Shown: positions 22,298 to 35,200 of the stretch, piece after piece | Position numbering within the stretch: position 1 is the first letter of the stretch | Layout of the letters: each line of letters begins with the position of its first letter | Source of the DNA: Volvox africanus | Lineage: Eukaryota; Chlorophyta; Chlorophyceae; Chlamydomonadales; Volvocaceae | Direction: 5' to 3' | Length of the DNA stretch: 64,000 nucleotides | NCBI GenBank assembly: GCA_030268105.1 | Contig: BSDZ01000011.1 | Span: 2,393,001-2,457,000 of the forward strand | Made by a program: the position numbers and the translations under genes | The notes under the pieces: generated by a model | Seen by the model: only the letters and a program-made list of their open reading frames with translations | Databases searched by the model: none | Told to the model about the DNA's origin: nothing

Positions 22298-25200
22298 TTA
22301 CAGCTTGCCCTGGCGCTTAAGCCCGTCCCTGAAGGCGTCCAGCACCAGGTCCACGTTTTGCGGCTTCGCGTTAAAGCCCATGATGCCCACGCGCCAGATC
22401 TTGCCGACCGTGGGGCCTAGCCCGCCAGCAATCTCTAGGCTGTAAGTGTCCATCGCGTTCTTTACAACTGCTGCCCAGTCAACGCCCTCGGGCACCTAAA
22501 GGATCGCGAGTAAATACCACAATATGCATCAAACCAGTTAGTCCGATAATTAATCCGTCCAACAGAGGTAATCTTGTGACAAGTGAAACCGTTTTTCAAC
22601 TCCGCTTGCACCGCTGCAAGTTTATATTTGCAAAAGCATACAATGCAAACGGGGAGGGGGATACGAGATAAAATCCCAAGGCTGAGGTCTTCCGCTCGTC
22701 CTGCCTACCTTGATGGTATTGACAGTAATCAGACGGTCCTCGTTCTTCTCCACAAACGGCTTCAGCCCCATGTCGCGCAGGCCATCCCACAACCTGCAGT
22801 AGCAGTTGTGAAGGCGCGCCATGTGTCTGGGACTCGTATGAGCTCCAAGCAACGCTAAGACAAAATGCCGCATTTCCCTTCCCTGCTGCAAAGCCTCCGG
22901 CCAAGCTGTGCACCATGAATGAGCGCGCAAGCCATGCAGCCCGGGGCAGACCCATTACGCAAAGGGAGACCTGGCCACAGGCCCACCGTTCCAGGCCTAC
23001 CTGTGGTGCAGCTCCTGGTGGCGGGCCCACATCGCCTCCAGTCCCTCCTCAGCCACTAGCGCAAGGGCTTCCCTCATGGCATAGAATGTGCTCACAGGGG
23101 CTGGGGACAAAGGAGCAAGGCGGGGCGTTATGGGCACACATTGCAATATACTGAAATGCGATGTCCATGAATTGTCCAGTGACATTCTTCACAAAGAAAA
23201 ATCGATAAAATCAGATTAAAGGGTTGGAAAAGAGTCATCATGGCGTTGGCGTGATGCAATATTGAGCCGGGTATGCCGAACGTTCCGTTGTCCAGCTGTT
23301 TCTCCACCTCAACGACACATCGAGTCTATTCGCCTGAAAGCTTTTCAGTGGACGGACATAAACATGCATTTTTGTCACGCCACTTATGCCCTGCGGATGA
23401 TCGGTGCCCCAGTCCAACGGAAATAAGCCCCAGCAGACATTCATCTGGGCGGCCCTACCGGTGTGATGGTAGGAGCGCTTGCCAAACCATCCCCAGTAAT
23501 CGCCAATGAGGTTCATGTCCAGGTTATAGGTGGCAGGGGGCGTCTTGCGCCGCTGAAGCTTCTCCATAGCGCGCTCCGACATGAAGAAGGGGGACGCGCC
23601 TAAGGAAATGAGTCAGGATACGCGATTAAAAGGATGGAGGTTACTGCACGCAATCCCAGCAAACAAGGCGCCTTGCCTTCCTCGCTCCCGCGCGTATGAG
23701 GTTGCATTCCAACGGAAAGCCCGGAATGATAGCACCACGACATCTAATACCATGTTGCCCTTCCAACCATCTGTGGTTTCTATTAGGGACGTCTGGAGTG
23801 ACTGCGAACGTATGGGGGTAGGACGTTGACTGAAAATGCCGGCTGGGAGAAGTCATGCGTTGACATTCCACAGGTAGGGTGAGAGTGCAAGCGCTGCTGA
23901 TGGTAACGAGCAACAAAGGCAAGAACGGACATCAGGACCCTGGCCGAACTATGTCATGTCCCCAGAACCCACCGTCATATTGCTGCCAGCAACGGCATCA
24001 GCTATCGCTACAACCTAGGCATTAGCTAGGCATGTGCACTTAGCTGCTACAATATTTCAACCATAGATCACGTAAGCTAAGCCACGAACTGAAGCGATAC
24101 CGGCTGGCTTAAATGGCATCGCCACAGGCAGGCTACCCACTCCATTTCCGCGTACCCGGTGGGCCCGAGAGGCACTTCTGGCTACCGCTGTAGATGCAGT
24201 CCACGCCCCACTGGTCCGCGAACAGAGGAACGCCACCCAGAGAGCACACTGTGTCTACCAGTAGCAGGGTACCCGTCTGGCGGCACAGGTCACCCAGACC
24301 CGCCAGCGACTGCGCGGATAGCCGTGGATTAGTACAGTCAGGAAAGAAACAAGGCATGACATTGGGCCTCCATCGATTAAATCGTGACGACTCGGTGCAA
24401 GCTCATCAGCTATCATCCACATAATCATCTCCCTATTTTGCCTGTCGACTGCTGTACCTGCATCTGCGGACCTTGCGATTTATCGTACCCATTTCATCCG
24501 CAGTGGCCGGCACCGTGAGGGCATGCTTTCCGAATGACGTGCGCAGCCCGAATCCGACAGTTTCCTGAAGGGCCCACCTGGTGCGTGCCCGTGCTGCTTT
24601 CGCCCTGGCAAAGGAACAGCACCGCGGGCTTGTGCTCCAACAGCGTACGCTTTAGCATCTCGTAGGAGAAGGTCTGCCCAGCAGGTACTTTAATTTCCAC
24701 CACATCGGCTGCAGGGATGCATAGCAGTAGCGCTTCAATGCCCCAACGACCTCTTTCGCCATCACATGCTTTGTATGGGCTAAAATATACCAGGATAGCC
24801 ATTAGATAGAGGAACGAACTTGGATATCTCGTGTTTCAATATGCCATTTGCCGTCTCACTTGCGATGTTTTTATGCGCTGAGTTCCCGACTTGTCGCACA
24901 GTCTCAGGGCCCCGCAATTACACGAAACACACTTACCCTGGTAGCGGCGAGACAGAATGGCGACGCGCTCTCCCCAGATGCCAGCGTTGCCTACCACCAC
25001 CTTGTCACCAGGCTCAACAAGATTCGCAATGGCCGCTTCCATGCCTGCGTGGCCTGTGCCGCTGACCATGAGCGTATACTTAGAATTAGTCTGGAAGGTG
25101 TATCGTAGGCCTTCCGACAGCTCGTCCATAATCTGTGTTTCATAACAAACAGACTCATTTCAATAATTCTCATCGTTTCCACTCGGAAAGGGGAATGTTT

Positions 25201-25949
25201 GAGAACTGTGCCGAAGGCCAACGGTCGAGCTGTTCCGCTGGCAGTGCGGAAACGAATGGGCACTGGATTAGGGCAAGTTTATCTCCACCTCAGACGCGAA
25301 GCTGTGAATTAGCACAAACTAGTACGCTAAATCAATATTTCAGATCCGCACTTAAGTCCAAGTTTGGGTGTCACGGCTTTTCTTCGCAACACGGTTACGA
25401 AGGCGTCGAACAAGCCACAATGATGAACCATGGAATGCGATGTCTTAACTATAAAAAAACAACCAAAGAAGGGTGGCGCAAGCAATTGATCGGTTGAGCA
25501 CTGTAGGGGCGGCTATGAACACCTACTACAGGATTGACAGCAGTACCACGACGGGCATTTGTTACAATGTCACCTTAAGGAAAGGAGGATGCATATGTCC
25601 CAAGAGTGGCAGCGTTTGGGCCGCCAGGATGCGTGGATGCGCATTTGCCGGACCAGGGCCCATCAACAGCCGACTCGGCACCTGCAAAATATAACATCGG
25701 TGTCAATAACGGTTATCACTTGGCCAGATCACTTCATATCTCTTTGCATGGCTGACTCGGCGGTAAACTATTTGTGAGGCACGCATGACAGTTAGATGTC
25801 ACTACCTCGATAACCCCCGCAGGCGCACGATGCGAGTTATCCAACGCAGCAACTTCCTCGGCCGCTCGTGCGGCCCAGCGTGCAGGAGCGACATAGCCCC
25901 TGCAGCCCAACTCCAGCACTGGTGCAAGGAGCTTCTGTGCGTTCCTCAT
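22298..25949 (-). CDS. alanine-glyoxylate aminotransferase, AGT1-like
   Basis: Nine minus-strand exons join in phase: 25949-25806, 25681-25574, 25132-24937, 24708-24578, 24309-24156, 23599-23459, 23100-23001, 22793-22709 and 22495-22298, giving 418 residues. It is a fold-type I, class V PLP aminotransferase that converts glyoxylate and an amino donor to glycine, a photorespiratory step. Key parts are [53 protein letters not shown] (Asp about 212) and YSGSQK with the PLP-binding Lys about 238. They are followed by [12 protein letters not shown] and the C-terminal [19 protein letters not shown]. The order and length match animal AGXT and algal AGT1 more than the shorter bacterial forms. The N-terminal 48 residues ([20 protein letters not shown]) are absent from the catalytic fold and could target a mitochondrion. 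The C-terminus is QGKL, a weak PTS1-like ending. A serine-glyoxylate activity is possible. Confidence 0.9.
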
Positions 25950-26286
25950 AGCTGCGAAATGTCTGACAAGGCTGGATGACGATGGTCAGAGTACAATACG
26001 CGATTGATGGCGTGCTCGAGTTACCTTCCGACCCGGTACGAAAGGACGAGCAACTGACTGCGGCCTTGACGCGCATTCTAGCTGTAACTACAGCGAACGC
26101 AAGATATACGTTTAGATGGTAACTATGGACAAATGACGGGTAGTTCATCCTACATTGTGCCGATGCGATATCTAGTACTTATTGAACAAATGATGACCGG
26201 CTTGACCTGAGGCAAAGGACGACCACGGGATAGGAGACTAGTGTTATTCGATGGAACGGTATCATTAAGGGACATAGTTGCCAGTC
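25950..26286. other. divergent intergenic region
   Basis: Only 337 bases separate the start of the minus-strand aminotransferase and the start of the giant plus-strand gene, so it may act as a shared promoter region. No TATA-like element stands out. Confidence 0.5.
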
Positions 26287-29200
26287 ATGTCAAACAGGAA
26301 CGAAACGGCGAACTGGAGGAGCCAAATTGCAGGCTTCGTGGAGGGAACTGACAGCAACCTGCGGAGCATACGTAAAGATGCAGCAACTGTGCCTTCTGTG
26401 GTTCCTGCATTACCTCTGGGTGGACGGGTGAGGTCCTGCACAACACGAAAGCCGGACCCTTAATGTCGCGACAGCTGAGCTTGGTTAACCGACTCCGCAG
26501 GTTTCAGCACGCCATCCAGAGGCCGTTGCATCAGCTCGTGCTGAGCTAAGTACATTGCTTGCGGCTGTCCAGGTGAGCAGCTTGCTTTGCATGCCAAACG
26601 CTGGCGCTACCCACTTTCGCTTCTTCGCGAATCAAAACTTGCGCCCATATTTTCGAATAGGGTTCGCTTGCGGACCTGAGGGTGGAAGTTGCGGCGGCGA
26701 AGCGCCTCTCTACGAATGCCAGTGCTGTGGTTGCCGGGGACATGTCCCCTTTGGCCAAAGGGCCCACCAACCGCTCAAGCTCTGTGCAACCGCGCGTCCG
26801 GGAACAACGGGCCATAAGCGAAATCACGCCACCCATGCACCTCCGAACTTCTACTGCGGTGGCTCCTTACGGACAACAATTCGGATCTTTCTTTACGTCG
26901 CCACTAGGTACGGCGGGTGTACAAATTATGCACCAGTCCGAAGGGATCCTCATGATCATATGAGCGAGGCCGAGAGGTTGCGAAACTTATATTCATTTGG
27001 ACAATCTGGGATGCGCCATGGCAGAACGCAAGCACACAGTATGTGTGTATGGGCACACGTCTGCACAAAGATTGCTTCATTGACACTTGAGTGCTTTGTC
27101 CACTGCTCAATGCCCTTTGCATTTTCCTGCCGTGGCGATCACATCGAAGGCCCTGACGGCTTGGCTGTATCCCCGCCGGCCCTGCTTGCGGCGAGCATAT
27201 CCACGCCACCCGCGTCAATTGCAAGCTCCGCTGCGCCCCACAACGAGGAGCTGGTAAAAGCCATTGACCAACGTCTTTTAGAGCTGGGCCACAAAATTGA
27301 GCGCTCCTTAGAGCGCTCGATGGAGGAACAGAGCCTACGGGCGCAGTTGCAGCATGCTGTACAGGCCGCAGCCGCGATGCAGCAACAGCAGCAAATGCTC
27401 ATACGCAGCAGCGCGCCATCGCAGATGTTCACTGGTTTTGGCAACCTAGCAGCTGCAGCGGCTGCGGCAGTCACCGGTGCCCCTTCCACAGCAGAGGTCC
27501 CCGTTGCATCCACGGCGCCAAGCGCCATGGCCTCAGCGCCCCTGCCAGCAGGCAATGCCGGTACAGGGCCCTCCTCCCTTGTTCTGCTTGCCATGAACAA
27601 GGCCGACGCAGCAGAGAAGATTTCAACGGACGTCAGCAAGGAGCTACAGGTACTGCAGAAGGCGGCCGCCAAGGAGTTGGAGGACACGGAGAAGCGCTTG
27701 TCGGGTTTGCAGGTAACGCTGCCAGAACATGTCCGTAGCTTGCAATGTTTGCGCGCTGTACAGGCCGCACGATTGTTACTGTTGCTGTTGAACTAGTGCC
27801 GCAAAGCGGCAGAAGCATCTGGCTGCCAAGAGGCAATGACGTCCATTTCTTCATGGCTGTTTCACATGCAGGATGCGTCACGGCAGCACTGGGAGAAAAT
27901 GTGCCAGATCTCTTCGCAGGTGGAGTCGCTGTTGGCACAACGCTCAGGTGGGATCGTGGGGTATTGTTTGCTTGTATGGACGCTTGTTGGCTGATTATCT
28001 AGGTTAGCCAGTACTTCACGTAGACCCGATTGGGTTTGCAGGCGTGGCTGAGCTCCAGGCGGAGGTTGCACGGGTTGCCAACAAGCTGGTTCAGCTGGAG
28101 ATCAACCAGGACCGTTCGGTGACCAGCATTGATGAGCACCAGCGTCTTATGCGGCAACTTACAGCAGCATTGCAGAAGGTAGGTTTGCATTTCCAAGTAC
28201 TGCATACGATATTTGTGATGCCACCTCTGAAGGAGATTGGAATTGCAGTCGTTTTACCTTCTTAAAGGAGGAGGCCCTATGCATCGCAGATCCCTCTCCT
28301 AAGCTCAACGGAGGGCGTAAGATAGGACCCAATTTGTGAATATTGGGAGGTGATTTGTATCCATGTTCTCAATCCTGGTGATTTGTACTTTCCAGGTTAA
28401 CAGTACGCCAGTGCGCTATCCCTAGTGCCTAATACAATTAAGTTCATGGTATGCATCCTAAGTAACCCTTCAGGAATGCGCCACTGAGGTTATTGCCATT
28501 GGGGTGGACCGGGGTCCCTCAGCTGACGCAGGAGGCTGATTCTGAGCATGCAATATCTAGCAGCCGCCACGGCGAGCTAGCCGCAAAGCTGGAGGTCGCC
28601 GCCGCGAGAACGGGGGAACTGGAGGCTCGCATGGCACGTGTAGGGGATGTAGAGGCACGCATGGTCCGGCTGGGCGATGTTGAAGTAAAGCTCGTGCGAC
28701 TGGGAGAGCTGGAGGCACGCATGGCGCGGGTTACCGACGTTGAGGCGCGTACGGCCCGTCTACCAGACGTGGAGGCCCGTCTGACACGCCTCGCGGACTT
28801 GGAGGTCAAGGTTGCGCGCATGGGTGATCTGGACGCAAAGTTTTCCCGACTGAATGACGTGGAGACCCGCCTGGCTCGCATGGCGGAGCTGGAGGCGCGC
28901 GTGGGGCGCATGGGTGACGTAGAGGCACGGCTGGCGCGATTGGCGGATACAGAGATCAAATTCGCACGGTTGAGCGAGATTGAGGCACGGCTGGCGCGCA
29001 TGGGCGACGTTGAGGCGAAAATGGCACGGCTGAACGATATGGAGGTCAAGATGGCACGTTTCACGGACATGGAGCTGCGGCTGGCGCGGCTGGGAGATGT
29101 GGAGGCGAAGATGACGCGGTTGAGCGAGGTCGAGGCGAAGTTGGCGCGGATGGGTGATAACGATGCGCAAGCGAAGCACATCGGTGACCTTAAGGCACGT

Positions 29201-32200
29201 GTATCATCACTACAGGTGCGTTGTGCGCCACGTTGAGCTTTTGTTGTGGGCCAAGTTGTTCTATCTCTAGCTTACCTTCTTCAAGGAGACACCTCGTGCA
29301 AGCTCAGCGGCCGCCTACGTGCCCTTTCCCTATGAAGAATTATGTCACTTTTTATGCGGCCACCTTTTGCCTGGTGCCGTTTGGCCATATTGTTGCAGAC
29401 TTCTGTAGCCGCCGTAACGGCCAATGCCACAGCCTCCCGGTCTGCACAACCAGCGGCGTCGCCAGCATCGGGCTCCGACTTCAGCATCCAGGATGTCCTG
29501 CGCCGCCTGGCCGCGCTTGAGCAGCAAGTGGCCCGCCTGGCAGCGGCTGAACACTCAAGCCAGGTGCAGGAGCGGGAGCGGCGACGTGGGCCTGGTACAC
29601 TCCAGTACGATTCAATGGACGATGGCCCGACGAGGTGCGTGAAGGCGTGGGAGTGAGAATGCAAGAGATTGCTTTGTTGCCGACCTAGCCGCCGTGCAAA
29701 CAATGAGGCAGCGCGGTGATAGGTCGGGATGAAGGACAAGCACAGGCGCGACTCACGCATACTGAGGATAATGCACCACTTATGTAAATGGCTAGCGGAC
29801 GATGGAATACTGACACACAATGCTTTGCATGTGCGGCCGTTACTTCTTTCTTTCGAATTGTCGCTTGTCGCCGGACAGCTTGCCGGGGCCTTTGATTGGT
29901 CTTTTCAACGAGGTCTCTGGTTCACCTAGCCCTGGGACTCGAACAGACAGCGGGACTGGTGCCCTTCGCTCGGAGCAATACGGAGGCGGTCCTGCCAAGG
30001 TGGGCACTGTTGGAACAGTTGTTGGCGGCGGCTAGGATGCAGTCGTCCATTTTTCACTACCGCTTGAAATCGCAAGTGCAAACGGGACTGGGTACTGAAA
30101 AGGCAGTTTGGATGGAAACGGTGACCACCTGTCAACGGCATTTATGTTCTACGTTGTTTTTGGCTGTCGTACAGGACATCCTGGAGCGGGTCAGGTTGCT
30201 CGAGGATACAGTCATGCAGGGTTCTTTTGGGCAGGGCACGTCTTCAAGATCTATGCAGACTCTATTGGGACGGGTCGAGCGACTGGAGCAGATCGTTCGT
30301 GCAGAAAACAGCATCGAGGCAATGGCACAGGTGAGCCCCCATGTCCGACAAGGTGAAATCCACTCCAAGTGCATAAAAGGCTGTTACGAGTGATGGCCAC
30401 GGTGTGGTCAGTCAGAAGCTCGGCCCTTATCCTCTGCTGCCTCCGTAGTGGCGCTGCTGTGTTGTGTGTGCGTTACATATCTCTCCGGGCCTGACACTGG
30501 CCGAACCAGCTATCTTGCCCATCCGGGAGACTGCGAAACACCCCTCGTTTCGAGTAGGTGCGTGCCACATTATGAATCGCTCCATTCGCCTCCTGTATTG
30601 TGCTAACCGCCAGCATCCAATGATGTTCAGTCGCCTCAGGCAGCGACCACCACTAATTTCAAGCGGACATCAGCCACAAGGGTTGGCTCATAGGCCATCA
30701 CGACTAACTACCCTAGCCTTCGAAATTAGGCGCCTCTCACTCAACTCCCAATGGACAACTTAGGGCCTGGTAGGGTGATTAACACCGAGGACATGGGGTG
30801 GTATTGCTGCCCTTTAACAATGACTCCCCAATCTGGCCAGTTAAAGAGGCAATCATGGCTTCGGTCGCCTTGCTGTTCGGCCATGTAGGAAGCCCGGCTT
30901 GCGGTCGCCGAGGAGTTCGTTCTCGAACTACGAAGGGATTTCCAGGATGTGGTTGGACCTACGCTGGAGAAGCTGGCAGCGCACGTTTCAGAGCTGCGCA
31001 AGAGCCAGGTGCAGGGCCAGGCAAGGCTGATGTGTTAATTCGTTGCACAGATATTTCACGAAGATATGCCAAAGAATGAGCACATGCTTCAAGATTGTTT
31101 GTGCTGCAAGGCATGGGCCCTGACATGCTTATTTGCTGATCTGGTCCTGTAAACCTTCCGTCCACAGGATTGGAATTGAAATATTGTCAAGGAGTCTCAC
31201 TGTAGGCGTGAGCTCATCTCTTGAAATTTGTGCCTAGTTAGTTCCTCGTGCATTGGGTAGGCCCCTTGCATTTGGTTCTTGCACAAAAAATCGTTGCACT
31301 CCTGGTGTGATACAGGCCTCCCCTGACAGCGGTAAGGTAGCCACCGAGCTGCGCATCCTCAGCGACCGGGTCGACTCATTAGATGCCCAGGTGGCAGAGG
31401 TCACTGCTCTGGAGCGTGCAACACCCCTGGCAGTATCACGTGTTGCACCAGGTGGCGTCCACGAGTCCAGCACCGCAAATGCAATGCAGGAGCGGGTTAC
31501 CATGCTGGAGCTACAAGTCAAGGAGCTGAACGGAGCGGTTGAAGACCACAACAGCATATTCGGCCGTCTACAGCGCCATCAGGCTCACATGGAACGGCTG
31601 CAGCACGAGCTGGAGGCGCTGCGCAGCAGTCTGACCACCGAGGTAACAGAACTGAAGTCGCGTATTGCCTCAGCTGATGGCGCGGTGGGTCAGATGCACG
31701 CTGACGTCGACGGCACACGTGCCCAGCTGGAGGCGCTGCTGAAGCTGGACGAACAGCTTGCCGGCGTCTCGGACGCGTTGGGAAGCCTCACTCAGCGATT
31801 GGAACGGCAAGAGGGGAAAATTTCAATTATGGCGCAGCAGGCGTTGGAGCAGCGAGATGCAGCCCTGGCAGTGCGGAATGTTTCAGAGCAGCTGGAGGAC
31901 AGGGTTGCTGCGCTGGAGCGGCGACGCTCGGAACAGCGGGCGGCAACAGAGGAGGCGGTTGAGGCGCTCAACGGCCGGCTGGAGGACCAGGTTACAAAGT
32001 TTGATATACTGGAGCAGCACCTGGGATGGCGATCTGACTCGCAAGCGATCGTGCAGGAGCTCCAGGAGCGACTGCAGGGTCAAGAGGCGAAGCAAGCGCA
32101 TCAGGAGGTTGCCGTGAAGGATCTGACGGGGCGCATTAGTGGCCAGGAGGCAGCAGTAACAGAGGTACGGAAGCAGCAGCAGGAACAAAAGATGGCGGCA

Positions 32201-35200
32201 GATGCAGCAATCCAAGGCATATCTAAACGCCTCGACGGCCAGGGGGCTAAGCTGGCGGAGATGGATGGACTGCAGCGCCAACAATACAAGGTCACGGCTG
32301 GAGCGTTGCAGGAGCTGACCGAGCGTTTGGACGGGCAGGAGGGCAAAGTCACAGAACTGGCTGGGCAACAGGAACATCAGCGGAAGGCCCTCGAGTTTGC
32401 GAGTACTGCAGCGGGCACGGGTGCAGTTGCTATAAGCCGTGCACTGCCGCCTGAGAGGCCTCCCACAGACCCTGCGGCTGAGGGCACGGGTGCCAAGGCA
32501 GGCTTGGAGGATGTTGGGAACGAGCTCAGGACAAAGCTCGAGGGCCTCCGGGGCAGCATTGGGGACGTGCGGAAGGAGCTCGGCAGCAAGGTGCAGGTGC
32601 GTAACAGAAAGACGCGTGAGTGGTGATGCCATAAGTGCAGTGGCACCACGTAATTTGTGAGTGACAGCCTAGCACATTTGGGATTGGGCTTAATGCGCCT
32701 AACATTATCGGCCCGCCCGTCGTCCTGTGGCATCATAAGCGGACACTTTCTAGGGGAAAAGAAAGAAGATAACGTGATAATGGCCAAGGCCTAAAAACGA
32801 GCTGTTTTTCATGCGTTCTTGTGAACGTTGTCATGGCGCTCCTAATGCGTGGCCTTTCCACCTGCAGGTCCTTGAGGCACAGGTTCAGGAGCTCTTGGCC
32901 TTCCGCGAGGAAATCCTCTCTAGCTATGTCGAGCTTCAGGTGTGCAGTCCGGCCACAGACTCTTGGGACGTACACTGCGAATTTATGGTAGTTCCTAGGC
33001 ACCGTGCCTTGGTTGCGTGAGAAATACTTCACTTACTTTATTCGTCGGGTATGCAGGATGGTGTGGACCGCGCATCAAATGCCGCAGATGACGCTATGCG
33101 GAAGGCCGAGAGCCATGGGGAGAAGCTCCAGGTGGGACTGCCTGGCTTACGCGTTGCTTGGGCAACACCGGCCATCTGTCGCATTGGCTTGCAGTCGTGT
33201 GTATTCTGGTGTATTCTACCCGATTAAAACATGCATACCTAAGGATGCAATGGGGCACCTGCCTTGCAATGAGCCGCCTCTGGAGGATACTCTGCGGGGC
33301 CACGCCACCTGCGACGGCATTGAGCGGTTGTCTGCTGACGTTGTTTCGTTTTCACTGTGTCCTACCACTGCTTCACATGGTACAGGCTATCTCGAGACAA
33401 ATCGATTCGCAGGGGTCTGCAACAATAGACGACTTGAATGCAAAAGTCTCGGAGCTGCAGCAGCGTGTAAGTCTTGTATTCACTGGTTGGCTTGGTGGTG
33501 GCGCAGAACGTCTTGCTGAAACTTAACTTAATCATCATACCTATTTAGAACCGTGTATGTTAGGTGATGCTCGGATATAATCCCGTCACGCTTGCTCTCA
33601 CAGGTATCTGATGATGTTGCAGCCCAGCAAGGACATCTGGAAGCCCTGGAGGCAAAGGTTCATGCGCTCAGCGCGTTGGTCACTGCAGCTAGCCAGGACT
33701 CACAGGTGGGTAGCTATTGCCGGGGCTTGAGCCGCACTAGACGCAGCGCTTGTGCACATTGCTACTATTTATCACGTCCGTGCTTGCCCAAATGCCAACA
33801 GGCTGCAGCTGAGGCCCATTCGCGGGCAGAGGAGCTCGCCTATGAGCTGTCTCAGGCGCAAGAATCCCTGCAGTCACTTGTCCTTGACTCAGGTCACCTC
33901 GCTGAGCAGCTCGCCAGGGTGGGTTCCTCCGGAGAAAAGACCGCCGAGCGGTTGGACCGAATTGCTGCAGACGTGCATGGACACGGAACCGCAATTGCTC
34001 AGATGCTGGACGGCCTGCGGCGCGTGGAGAGCCGGACGGTTGCCACGCCGCAGGCTATGGGCTCACGGTCGCCAGCTCCCCTGCCGCCGCGGCCCGTGCA
34101 AGACTCGGCGGCGGAAGGCATGGCGCGCCTGGGTCAAATGGCTGGTGGCGAAGCCCCCGACAATGGATCACGCTTGAGCATGACATTACCCGCGACCCGT
34201 TCTGGCGCATCGCAGGCGATTCTCAACCCGCTGTACTCGGCATCCAGCGAGGACAACGTCTTTGGGAGCATCATGCCATCAACTTCTCTTGGCAGCTCGC
34301 AGCCGTCTGGTGCTGACGTCCGTACCGGCAGCATCGGCTCGCCAGAGAGACCAGCTGCTCCTCTGCAACAACAGCAACAGCACACACCTGGGGGCACCGC
34401 CCGGCAGCGGCCCATCCTCGAGCCGCTGTTTTCAGTGCCACCACCAGGCATATCAGGGGAGGCGACCGTGCGTGACAAGGCTCAGTTTTACGAGCAATTA
34501 GCCAGCAAAACGGCGACGGAGAATGCGGGTGTGGTTCCCAAGCGTGCCCGTGCCGGCTCTCAGAGCTCCGCAGAGGCAGTTTCCTCGCAGGAGTCGACTG
34601 TGGCGGGACCTCGGCCACCGCGCGTCCCTGGAGCAGGCGGCGCGAACGGTGCTGGCTCGGGCGGCCCATTTGCTGCTTCGTCGGGAATGCTGAGTGATTT
34701 GGTGAACGACGCTGAGCCGATGTCACCAGGTGCGGCTGCCACCACTGCCGCTGGTGCTGTTGGGCTAGCCGGACTCCGGCATGCCGCGCAGATCTCTGGA
34801 AGCGGACGCTCTTTGCCGCAAACGCCCACCGGGGGTGTGGCGCAGCCCACATCCCCATTGGCTGCCGCTGGAGCCCTGGCTGCAGTGCGTGCCGCGCGTT
34901 CTGGCGGTATTTCGGGTGACCTGTCGTCGGCTCCCAAGGATGAAGGCGAGGAAGAACCGGGCGCAAGCCCGCTTGCAGCCGGCGGGGCTTCCCATGTGTT
35001 CGGACGTGAGCAGACATTCCGCAGGGGCGTTGCGGATGAGGAGGTGGCTATCAGCAGCAGCGATGACGAGCAGCGACGGGAGGATAGGTCAGGCCTTTTC
35101 AACCGCGAGCGCACGTTTCGCAGGGGTGAGGCAGACGAGGAGGTGTCCATCAACAGCGATAGCGATGGTTCTGACGAGGATGCTCTAGAGGCGCCTACGC

